Shown here piece by piece: positions 1 through 6,302 of a stretch of 6,665 nt of DNA. Each line of letters opens with the position of its first letter. Position 1 is the stretch's first letter. The DNA is from Pseudomonadota bacterium (GTDB taxonomy: Bacteria; Myxococcota_A; Polyangia; Polyangiales; Polyangiaceae), in the NCBI GenBank assembly GCA_023411445.1, contig JAEYOT010000142.1:1-6665 (forward strand). The letters are read 5' to 3'. Made by a program: the position numbers and the translations under genes. Below the pieces are notes generated by a model. The model worked only from the letters and a program-made list of their open reading frames with translations, ran no database searches and had not been told where the DNA came from.

Positions 1-64
1 GCGCCGGGCTGAGCGCCTCACGAGGAGACGTCAACGGCGCTGGTCGCTCGATGTGCGAGACGAG
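1..64. other. Left-edge sequence without a supportable gene
   Basis: This stretch lies downstream of the GlgA-like stop codon. On the minus strand a frame is open to the edge (TTG near 33, GTG near 22), which could be the beginning of the next gene, but too little is visible to say. An imperfect inverted repeat (AGCGCC at 12-17, GGCGCT at 36-41) has a long loop and no T-run, so no terminator is called. Confidence 0.3.
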
Positions 65-1450
65 TCAGCTGGCGGCGCGGCGGTAGAGCTGCGCGTAGCG
101 ACGCGCGATGCGCTCCCACGAGACGTCGAAGCGCATGACACGCTTGCGCAAGCGCGCATGGCTGGGCGAGCCGTAGGCGGCCAGGGCCCGGGCGGTGGCG
201 CCCGTCAGGTTGGCGGCATCCAGCACGTCGAACAAGAACCCGGTGCCGGTCTCCAGCTCGGCGTCGCAGTCCACCAGTGCGTCGACGGCGGCGCCGTGCG
301 CGTAGGTGATGGGCACGGCGCCGTAGCGCTGCGCCGCCTGCAAAGAGGCGGGCGTGCGCGACGTGCTGTCCAGACAGAGCGCGAAATCCGCCGCGGAGAG
401 GGCGCGGCGCCGGCCGGCGTCCGTGGCGTCCTTGAGCAGCGCCAAATCCGACGGGTAGTCCGCCGCGAGTCGGCCGAGCTCTTCGGCGGCGCGCGGGGCG
501 CTCACGCTCACGATCACGGCGATGTCGTTCTTGAGCAGAGCCGGCAGCGCCGCGATCAAGAGCTCCGCTTCGCGCTCGGAGCTGGCCAGCGCGAACACGA
601 GGGGACGATCGAGCTCGAGCTCCAGGCCCAGCTCCGTGAGCATGGCGGCCTTGCAGCGGCCCTTGTTGGAAGCGTCCTGCGCGTCGAAGCGGGAGGTCAG
701 CGCTGTGTCCGTCGCGGGGTTGTAGATCGCGTAGTCCAGCCCGGTGCCGACGACGGTGGGCGCGCGGTCTCCGATCAGGCGCGTCGCCAGGGCCCCAGAA
801 ACGTGCGGATTGGCTAGGTCCCGCGCGGTGTCCTCAGAGCCGGCCACGACCAGCTGCGCGCTGGCCAGCCCGAGCTCGAGCAGCGACAGCGAGTCCCCCG
901 TGAGCCCGTATAGGCCCGGGAAGGCTTGGTGAGCACCGCTGGCGAAGCGCCCCGCGTTCGTCGTATCCAGCACCGTGAGCACCGTGGGGAGCGGCGTGCT
1001 CGCGCCGCGCAGCAGCGCCGCGACCGCAGCCGTCGGCGCGTCGAAAGTGTGGACGACCTCGAACGGCTTACCCTGTTCGGCGCGTTGCTCCACGAGCGCT
1101 GCGGCGCCGCGACACAAGACCGCAAAGCGCGCGAGGTTGTCGGGGTAGCCGCCATCTTCGCCGAACACGGAGGGGCGATCGTACAGAGGCGGGTCGTCGA
1201 ACAACACGAGCTCCACGCCGGATGCGAGCTGCCCGTCGAGCACCGTCAGGTCTACCCCGCCGATCGACAGGGGCGTGAGGCGTCGCGCCATCAGGAGGCC
1301 GCCGGCCTCGAACCCGGGGTGGCGCGGGAGGGCGATCGTCACGCGGTGGCCCAGTTGACATAGCGCCTTGCTCAGGCCCGCCACCACGTCACCCGTCTCG
1401 CTGCCGCGCGCGTAGGGCGACAGCTCTGCCGACACCATCAAGATATCCAT
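65..1450 (-). CDS. Glycogen/starch synthase-like protein (GT5 fold), catalytic motifs degenerate
   Basis: This 461-residue protein has the length and layout of GlgA, which moves glucose from ADP-glucose onto glycogen (E. coli enzyme 477 aa). The fold signatures are visible. Residues 1-12 (MDILMVSAELSP) and 33-43 (LGHRVTIALPR) form the N-terminal Rossmann start. YDRPSVFG lies at 90-97, EVVHTFD at 131-137, GLDYAIYNPATD near 237-248, TGFLFD at 403-408 and a C-terminal FDVSWERIARRYAQLY at 441-456. The family's active motifs are changed: the KxGG loop reads RGSE (15-18), HDW reads FDA (136-138), NG(I/V)D reads TGLD (236-239), and the EPCGL region reads as RTPASL (365-370). The R/K pair of the C-domain (SRLxxQKG) is not preserved near 287-296. 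The fold assignment is firm; activity as a glycogen synthase is doubtful, and a regulatory or altered-specificity role is possible. The ATG gives the expected family N-terminus, with only a weak GGCGAG upstream. It is transcribed away from argB. No frameshift or internal stop is seen. Confidence 0.8.
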   Translation of the reverse strand: MDILMVSAELSPYARGSETGDVVAGLSKALCQLGHRVTIALPRHPGFEAGGLLMARRLTPLSIGGVDLTVLDGQLASGVELVLFDDPPLYDRPSVFGEDGGYPDNLARFAVLCRGAAALVEQRAEQGKPFEVVHTFDAPTAAVAALLRGASTPLPTVLTVLDTTNAGRFASGAHQAFPGLYGLTGDSLSLLELGLASAQLVVAGSEDTARDLANPHVSGALATRLIGDRAPTVVGTGLDYAIYNPATDTALTSRFDAQDASNKGRCKAAMLTELGLELELDRPLVFALASSEREAELLIAALPALLKNDIAVIVSVSAPRAAEELGRLAADYPSDLALLKDATDAGRRRALSAADFALCLDSTSRTPASLQAAQRYGAVPITYAHGAAVDALVDCDAELETGTGFLFDVLDAANLTGATARALAAYGSPSHARLRKRVMRFDVSWERIARRYAQLYRRAAS

Positions 1451-1566
1451 CTCGCCGCGGCGTTTAGCACAGCTGGCGTGAGGGCCCTAGCGGGGGCAGA
1501 GGTCCGCGGCCGGCGCGGCGGGGGCACCGGACGGCGGGGCGGAATTGCGCTATAGGGGCCCGGAAA
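1451..1566. promoter_or_regulatory. Divergent intergenic region between the GlgA-like gene and argB
   Basis: This 116-bp gap separates two genes that start in opposite directions, so promoters for both probably lie here unless transcription enters from within a gene. It is very GC-rich. The visible landmarks are an 8-bp palindrome AGGGCCCT at 1481-1488 and the only AT-richer stretch, around 1542-1554 (GGAATTGCGCTATA), next to argB. No convincing -35/-10 pair was found for either gene, and no ARG-box-like operator was recognised. The regulatory role is inferred from position. Confidence 0.4.
1554..1558 (+). promoter_or_regulatory. Ribosome binding site of argB
   Basis: AGGGG lies 8 nt before the ATG at 1567. 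The placement supports that start, which also keeps the complete N-terminal helix of the arginine-sensitive kinase type. Confidence 0.55.
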
Positions 1567-2463
1567 ATGGACGAGCTCGTCGAGAAAGCCAAGGTTTTGC
1601 ACGAGGCGCTGCCCTACATCCAGCGCTTCCACCAACGCACGTTCGTCGTGAAGTACGGCGGGCACGCCATGGTCGACGAGGACCTGAAAGAGAGCTTCGC
1701 CCGCGACGTGTGCCTGCTCCGCTACGTCGGCATCCGGGTGGTGGTGGTGCACGGCGGCGGTCCCCAGATCAACAGCATGCTGGATCGCGTGGGCATCACA
1801 TCCACCTTCAGCGGCGGCCTGCGCGTGACGGACGACGCCACGATGGACGTGGTGGAGATGGTGTTGGGCGGCGCCGTCAACCAGGAGATCGTCGGCATGA
1901 TTTGTCAGCACGGAGGGCGCGCCGTGGGCCTCTCCGGCAAGGACGACCAGTTCATGCGCGGCAAGCGCCAGGAGCCCGTGAAGTCCAAGGACGCGAGCGG
2001 CGCCGAGGTGTTGGTGGATCTAGGGCGCGTGGGCGAGGTGGCCCACGTGGACGCCAAGATCGTCACGCAGCTGATCGAGAGCGGCTTCGTGCCGGTGATC
2101 GCCCCAATCGCGGTCGACCGTGAGGGCAAGAGCCTGAACGTGAACGCTGACACCGCCGCCGGCGCGATCGCGGGCGCGATGAACGCCGCTAAGCTCATGC
2201 TCATGACCGACGTGGCCGGCGTCAAGACGGCCAACGGTGAGCTGTTGCGCTCGCTAGATGCGCAGGAGGCCGAGCGCCTGATCGGCGAGGGCGTGATCAC
2301 CGGCGGCATGATCCCCAAGGTGCGCTGCGCGCTGGACGCGGTGTCTGCGGGCGTGGAGAAGGTGCACATCATCGACGGGCGACGCCGCCACGCGCTCTTG
2401 CTCGAGATTTTCACGGACCTGGGCGTGGGCACCGAGATTCACCGGGTCAAGGCGCGCGGCTAA
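1567..2463 (+). CDS. argB: N-acetylglutamate kinase, arginine-sensitive type
   Basis: ArgB phosphorylates N-acetyl-L-glutamate with ATP, the second step of arginine synthesis, in the cytoplasm. The 298 residues carry every amino-acid-kinase landmark. VVKYGGHAM (27-35) holds the phosphate-binding lysine K29. VVVHGGGPQI (59-68) is the glycine loop, and GLRVTDD (84-90) has the substrate-binding arginine R86. GLSGKD lies at 121-126, and LNVNADTAAG (190-199) has the catalytic aspartate D195. LMTDVAGV lies at 212-219, and GGMIPKV (246-252) has the second catalytic lysine K251. Residues 1-25 form an extra N-terminal helix before the first strand, and the C-terminus has EIFTDLGVGTEI (280-291). In the family these mark the hexameric, arginine-feedback-inhibited kinases, unlike the dimeric E. 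coli form, so feedback control by arginine is expected. No other arginine gene is in view. An rluA-family gene follows 24 bp downstream on the same strand. Confidence 0.97.
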   Translation: MDELVEKAKVLHEALPYIQRFHQRTFVVKYGGHAMVDEDLKESFARDVCLLRYVGIRVVVVHGGGPQINSMLDRVGITSTFSGGLRVTDDATMDVVEMVLGGAVNQEIVGMICQHGGRAVGLSGKDDQFMRGKRQEPVKSKDASGAEVLVDLGRVGEVAHVDAKIVTQLIESGFVPVIAPIAVDREGKSLNVNADTAAGAIAGAMNAAKLMLMTDVAGVKTANGELLRSLDAQEAERLIGEGVITGGMIPKVRCALDAVSAGVEKVHIIDGRRRHALLLEIFTDLGVGTEIHRVKARG

Positions 2464-2478
2464 CGCCGCCGGGCGGCG
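2464..2478. repeat. Perfect 7-bp inverted repeat in the argB-rluA gap
   Basis: CGCCGCC and GGCGGCG are separated by one base, immediately after the argB stop codon. The arms could fold as a small hairpin in the RNA (about 5 bp with a 5-nt loop). No T-run follows and the next gene starts 9 nt later, so it is not a classical terminator. It could tune readthrough or initiation of the downstream gene, or be chance in a sequence this rich in CG. Confidence 0.35.
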
Positions 2479-2487
2479 CCAGCGTTC

Positions 2488-3513
2488 ATGAAGCCGCGCG
2501 AAACGCCGCCGCCCGAAGCGCCGCCGGTGCGGCCGCCCGGCGTGCACGAGGATGCGATCCTCAAGGTGTACCGCGTGCCCGCCGAGTGCGCCGGGATGCG
2601 GCTGGACGTGTTCATGCGCAGCCAGCTGCGCAACACCAGCCGCACGCGCGCGCGCGCCATCATCGAGCAGTCGGCGCATGCCGCCGATGGCCGCGCGCTG
2701 CGCGCCAACGATCGCGTCAAGGCAGACGAGCGCATCGCGTTGTGGCGAGCGCCGTTCGAGGAGGTGGACGAGGTGCCGCTGCCAGTCCTGTACGAGGACG
2801 CGCACCTGCTCGTGATCGACAAGCCGCCGCTCGTCACCGTGCACCCCACCGCGCGCTACCACCGAAATACGGTGATCGAGCGGCTGCGTAAGGCGCGCCC
2901 GGGTGAGTTCTTGGCGCTGATCCACCGCATCGATCGCGAGACCAGCGGCGTCTTGATGCTCGCCAAGCACATCGAAGCGGAGCGCGCCTTCAAGCGCCTG
3001 CTCGAGGAGCGCTCGCTCGGCGGCGAGGACACCGTGAAGAAGGCCTACCTGGCGGTGACGCACGGCGTGCCCCAAGTCTCCGAGTGCGACTTCGCGGTGG
3101 AGCTGGACAGTGACAACTCGCTGCGCGTGAAGATGCGCGTGGTGCCGGCCGGTCGCGGCCTGCCGGCCCGCACGGGCATCGAGGTCATCGAGGAGCGAGC
3201 CGGCTACGCGCTGTGCCGGCTGGCCTTGCACACCGGCCGCCAGCACCAGATCCGCCTGCACCTCTCGGCGCTCGGCTGCCCAGTGGTAGGCGACAAGCTC
3301 TACGGTCCGGACGAGCGCATGCTGGCGCGCGCAGCCGATGGCGAGCTGACGGACGACGACCTGACGCTGCTCGAGCACCCGCGCCAGCTGCTCCACGCCG
3401 AGCGCTACGACTTCATGCACCCGATGACGGCAGCGCCGCTCTCGCTGCAAGCGCCGCTGCCGCGTGACATGGCCGAGTTCTGGGCCAGCCGCTCAGGTGG
3501 CGGCGAGGCGTAG
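2488..3513 (+). CDS. RluA-family RNA pseudouridine synthase
   Basis: RluA-family enzymes turn specific uridines of rRNA or tRNA into pseudouridine. The 341-residue protein begins with a proline-rich tail (about 1-20). An S4-like RNA-binding segment follows: GMRLDVFMRSQL at 36-47, then SRTRARAIIEQ and a short strand region to about 86. The synthase domain starts at LYEDAHLLVIDKPPLVTVHP (101-120). The catalytic motif is HRIDRETSGVLMLAKH (146-161), with nucleophile D149; family members more often read HRLDRDTSG. KKAYLAV lies at 184-190, LHTGRQHQIRLHLSALGCPV at 247-266, GDKLYG at 268-273 and LLHA at 301-304. An acidic stretch of about 25 residues (275-299) sits between the last two motifs. The target uridine cannot be read from sequence, so no RluA/C/D symbol is given. 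No Shine-Dalgarno precedes the ATG; translation may be coupled to argB. A shorter start (for example ATG at 2596) would cut into the S4-like segment. The 3' end overlaps the convergent membrane-protein gene by 21 bp. Confidence 0.92.
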   Translation: MKPRETPPPEAPPVRPPGVHEDAILKVYRVPAECAGMRLDVFMRSQLRNTSRTRARAIIEQSAHAADGRALRANDRVKADERIALWRAPFEEVDEVPLPVLYEDAHLLVIDKPPLVTVHPTARYHRNTVIERLRKARPGEFLALIHRIDRETSGVLMLAKHIEAERAFKRLLEERSLGGEDTVKKAYLAVTHGVPQVSECDFAVELDSDNSLRVKMRVVPAGRGLPARTGIEVIEERAGYALCRLALHTGRQHQIRLHLSALGCPVVGDKLYGPDERMLARAADGELTDDDLTLLEHPRQLLHAERYDFMHPMTAAPLSLQAPLPRDMAEFWASRSGGGEA

Positions 3514-4335
3514 CGCCCGCGCGTACCACGCAGCGCGTAGCGCGACGGCCAGCGCGATCACCGCCTGATGGCAGACGAGCACCAGCACGACGCGCCATGC
3601 TCCGGGGCTTGAGACGTCCAGCGCCTCAGTCACTGGCGCGACCGCCAGCACCGCCGCGACGAAGACGGCGCCGTAGGGCAGCCAGCCGAAGCAGGTGACG
3701 AGCGGCCGCGCGCGCAGGCGCGCCGCGGTGTGCTGGAGCGCCTGCGCGAAGCCGCTCTCGTGACGAACCGAGCAGGCCTTGGCCACGTCGGCGACGCCGC
3801 CGACCGCCGACGCCAGCGCCAAGAACACGAGCCAGGTGCCTAGCTCGAGCGCGCTCTGTTGAACGGGCCGCGTCATCCAGCTCGGAACGGCCGCGACCAA
3901 GCTGCCGCCCAGCATCAACACCGCCAACTGGCACAGGCCAGCGCCCGCGCCGATCGTCAGGACCACGGGCAGCCGCTGCACGCTGCGCGGGAGCCACTCC
4001 GCGAGCCGCAGGCTACCTTGCGTGTCGAGCGTGACGAGCAGCACGACGTTGCACGCGGCTGTGAGCAGCAGCCCCCCGGTCAGCAGCGGCAATAGGCCGC
4101 GCAAGGTCGCGAGCAAGCTGGGCCCTTGCAGCCGGAGCAGCTCCAAGAGCTGGTAGCCGCCAGCCTCGAACAGCACGCGATCTCCCGCCGCGTGGTGCCC
4201 GACGCCGCTCTCGGCCGCCACGGACGCGAGCGGCAGCGCCAGGGCGAAGCCGGCCAGCAGCCTGACCAACGCCAAGGACGCGATCACCAGCGGCCGGCTC
4301 GCGGCGCGGTGCTCGCCCGGCCCGGGACGGCTCAT
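3493..4335 (-). CDS. Uncharacterised integral membrane protein, about six TM helices
   Basis: No family is recognised with confidence. The 280-residue protein has a short, basic, Pro/Gly-containing N-terminus (1-15). Hydrophobic segments suited to membrane helices lie at about 17-41, 79-103, 121-149, 163-185, 211-234 and 247-269. Between helices 1 and 2 is a region of about 35 residues with an LFEAGGYQLLELLRLQG element (55-71). Between helices 4 and 5 is a charged, Arg-rich loop (VADVAKACSVRHESGFAQAL, 181-200, then AARLRARP). There is no ATP-binding, protease or transporter signature. The ATG overlaps the stop of the upstream M1 peptidase gene as ATGA, so translation is probably coupled. This suggests the two proteins are made in fixed ratio and possibly act together at the inner membrane. 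The 3' end overlaps the convergent pseudouridine synthase gene by 21 bp. That it is a gene is supported by its hydrophobic periodicity and tight packing; its function is unknown. Confidence 0.8.
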   Translation of the reverse strand: MSRPGPGEHRAASRPLVIASLALVRLLAGFALALPLASVAAESGVGHHAAGDRVLFEAGGYQLLELLRLQGPSLLATLRGLLPLLTGGLLLTAACNVVLLVTLDTQGSLRLAEWLPRSVQRLPVVLTIGAGAGLCQLAVLMLGGSLVAAVPSWMTRPVQQSALELGTWLVFLALASAVGGVADVAKACSVRHESGFAQALQHTAARLRARPLVTCFGWLPYGAVFVAAVLAVAPVTEALDVSSPGAWRVVLVLVCHQAVIALAVALRAAWYARALRLAAT

Positions 4336-6302
4336 GGCAGCCCTCCGCCGAGCAGGAGCTGGCTGACGTACAGCAAACGTTCCAGCACGCGCGGCGTGCC
4401 TTGCGGCGCCGTGGCCAGCGCGTTGTTGCCGAGGTCGTCGTCCAAGAGCACGCGGCGCTCCGGGTCCACGCGGACACGGACCAACTTCTCCGGGCCTTCG
4501 TAGTCGACGACGTAGCGCGTGCCTTGGCCGTCCCAGCGGCGGCGCTCGGTTTTCCCGCTCTCGAAGCCGAGCTCGATCTCTACCGGTAGCTCGAGCTCAC
4601 CGTGGCGCAGCACGACCGCGCGACCGGCGTAACGCCTGGCCGGACGCACCTCCTGCCGCGGAACCGTCCGGCGTCCGCTGCCTTCATCGAACACGCCGGC
4701 GCGCGGATCCGCGGGGGCGTTCTGCACGTCACGCACCAGGTAGTCGACGCTGGCGCGTTCGAACAGGGCGCGCTCCAGGTTGCGGGCGGCTGCCTCGCCG
4801 AGGCGGCCGCGCACGGCGGCTAGCAGGTCGCTCGGCTCCGGGTGGCGGAAGCGCGCGGCGCGCGCGTAGTCGCCTAGCGCCAGGCTGAACGGCTCCTGAC
4901 CGTACACGCGCTCCAGCGTGCTGAGCAGCGTGGCCGTGCGGCTGTAGACGATCGCTCCCAAGCTGCGGAAGCTGAAGAAATCCGCGGCGCCCTGCGCGAT
5001 GGGCTCGTCGGCGCCGCGCGCTGCGGCGATGGTGCGCGCCAGCGCTTCGCTCTGCACCTTCAGGCCCAGGCCCTGGTACGCGGAGCCTGTGCCGAGCAGC
5101 TGAGAGAGCGCGGAGTGCTCGGCGTAGCTGGTGAGCCCCTCGTCCAGGAAGGGAAAGCGATGCTCGTCGCTGGCGCACAGCCCATAAAACCACTGGTGCG
5201 CGAGCTCGTGCATCGTGACCGCTTCGAGCGCTCGCGCGCCGGTCCACGGCGCGTACCAGGGCCCGCCCGTGGTGATGAGCGTCGGGTACTCCATGCCGCC
5301 GGAGTTGGCCGCGGCCTGGGGCGGGTGCACGACGGTGAGCGTGGGGTAAGGGTAGGGGCCGAAGCGCTCGCCGAAATGGCGCAGACCGAAGCGCACCAGC
5401 TCGAGCTGTAGCTCGGCGCTACGGGCGTGCCCGGGAGGCGTGAGCACTCGCACGTCGACGCTGCCGATGCGACCACGGCGCTCCTGAAAGCCGGGCCAGC
5501 TGGTCCAGGCAAAGTCGTGCACGCCGGACGCGCGGCAGCGCCAGGCATTTCGCCCCGCGGCGGCGGCCGCCGGCTCGCAGGCGCCGCTCGCCCCCACCAC
5601 GTGGCCCGCCGGGACGTCCAAGGTCACGTCGTAGTCACCGAAATTGGCCGCGAACTCGGACTGCGCGTGAAACGCGAAGTGGGCGAAGCTGCCGTCCGGC
5701 ATCAGGCGCGCCAGCTTGGGGAACCATTGCGCAACGAAGTGGTAGTCGCCCATGTAGCCGGTGCGCTCCACGATCTCCGGAAGCTGGACCTCGAACTCCA
5801 CGTCGAGCGTGAGCGCTCTCCCCGGCTCCAGCGGCGCCAGCAGCGGCACGCGCACGTCCGTCTCGTCTTGCGGATCGCCGGGGCTCCTGGCGCTGCGCGA
5901 CGGCCACAGCTCGCTCTGCAGCTCCCGCCAGTACAGGCGCTTGACGTCCACGTAGCCCCACTTGCTGCCGTGCTGACCGCTGCGCCCCGCGCCGAACGGC
6001 GAGCGCAAGAACACGCTCTCGTCGTTCTTGAACGCGTTCATGTAAAGGTGCAGGTAAAGCTCGCTTAGCGGCGCGCTGCTGACGTTCAGTAGCTCGATGG
6101 TGCCGCGCGCGCTCACGCGGTGCTGCGCCGCGTCCAGCTTGGCGTGCAGCGTGTACGAGGCGACGCGCTCCGGCTGCGTCAGCGGCGCTTCGGCGCCGGC
6201 GGGGGAAGCGAACGAGAGCACGGCCGCGACGGCGGCCACGAGCGAGCTACGAGAGCGCGATGACGCGCTGGTCGAACAGCGTGTAGAGGATTCGCAGCGC
6301 AT
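4332..6302 (-). CDS. Exported M1-family zinc metallopeptidase (aminopeptidase-like)
   Basis: M1 peptidases (gluzincins) usually remove N-terminal residues from peptides using one zinc ion. The zinc site is complete: HELAH at 365-369 and E388 in FLDEGL, spaced as HEXXH-X18-E. GGMEY (335-339) stands where family members have GAMEN, which binds the free amino terminus, so exopeptidase activity is likely. Y453 in VYSRTATLL matches the transition-state tyrosine, although the usual following KG is RT. Residues 40-230 are the N-terminal beta domain; the C-terminal part (about 530-656) is short and lacks the long helical domain of PepN. A signal peptide is likely: hydrophobic core VAAVAAVLSFASPAGA (22-37) with cleavage after AGA. 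Hence it acts in the periplasm, at the surface or outside the cell. The start is uncertain. ATG 6302 overlaps the upstream gene by 56 bp and gives a Ser/Arg/Cys-rich leader that looks out of frame. A GTG at 6239 gives a leader without basic residues. Neither has a clear ribosome site. Confidence 0.93.
   Translation of the reverse strand: MRCESSTRCSTSASSRSRSSLVAAVAAVLSFASPAGAEAPLTQPERVASYTLHAKLDAAQHRVSARGTIELLNVSSAPLSELYLHLYMNAFKNDESVFLRSPFGAGRSGQHGSKWGYVDVKRLYWRELQSELWPSRSARSPGDPQDETDVRVPLLAPLEPGRALTLDVEFEVQLPEIVERTGYMGDYHFVAQWFPKLARLMPDGSFAHFAFHAQSEFAANFGDYDVTLDVPAGHVVGASGACEPAAAAAGRNAWRCRASGVHDFAWTSWPGFQERRGRIGSVDVRVLTPPGHARSAELQLELVRFGLRHFGERFGPYPYPTLTVVHPPQAAANSGGMEYPTLITTGGPWYAPWTGARALEAVTMHELAHQWFYGLCASDEHRFPFLDEGLTSYAEHSALSQLLGTGSAYQGLGLKVQSEALARTIAAARGADEPIAQGAADFFSFRSLGAIVYSRTATLLSTLERVYGQEPFSLALGDYARAARFRHPEPSDLLAAVRGRLGEAAARNLERALFERASVDYLVRDVQNAPADPRAGVFDEGSGRRTVPRQEVRPARRYAGRAVVLRHGELELPVEIELGFESGKTERRRWDGQGTRYVVDYEGPEKLVRVRVDPERRVLLDDDLGNNALATAPQGTPRVLERLLYVSQLLLGGGLP

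Noticed and set aside
53..817. 254-residue open frame on the plus strand opposite the GlgA-like gene
   Set aside because: The Arg/Gly/Val-rich, low-complexity product has no motif and no ribosome site at a proper distance. It is a shadow of the minus-strand gene.
1438..1911. 157-residue minus-strand frame spanning the divergent intergenic region and the argB 5' part
   Set aside because: It is a His-rich shadow of argB that would overlap the GlgA-like start and has no recognisable domain.
2464..2478. Inverted repeat as an intrinsic terminator for argB
   Set aside because: The stem is short, no U-tract follows, and the next same-strand gene starts 9 nt later. It is kept only as a repeat.
2645..2657. 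Alternating CG tract that could favour Z-DNA
   Set aside because: It encodes Arg-Ala-Arg-Ala within the S4-like part of the synthase and is explained by codon choice at high GC.
2254..3450. 398-residue open frame on the minus strand opposite the pseudouridine synthase
   Set aside because: It mirrors a gene with complete family motifs. The product is His/Arg/Val-rich with no domain, as expected for the antisense frame of GC-rich coding DNA.
5427..6068. 213-residue open frame on the plus strand opposite the M1 peptidase
   Set aside because: The composition is rich in Arg, Ala and His and no family motif is seen, while the opposite strand carries a complete zinc peptidase.
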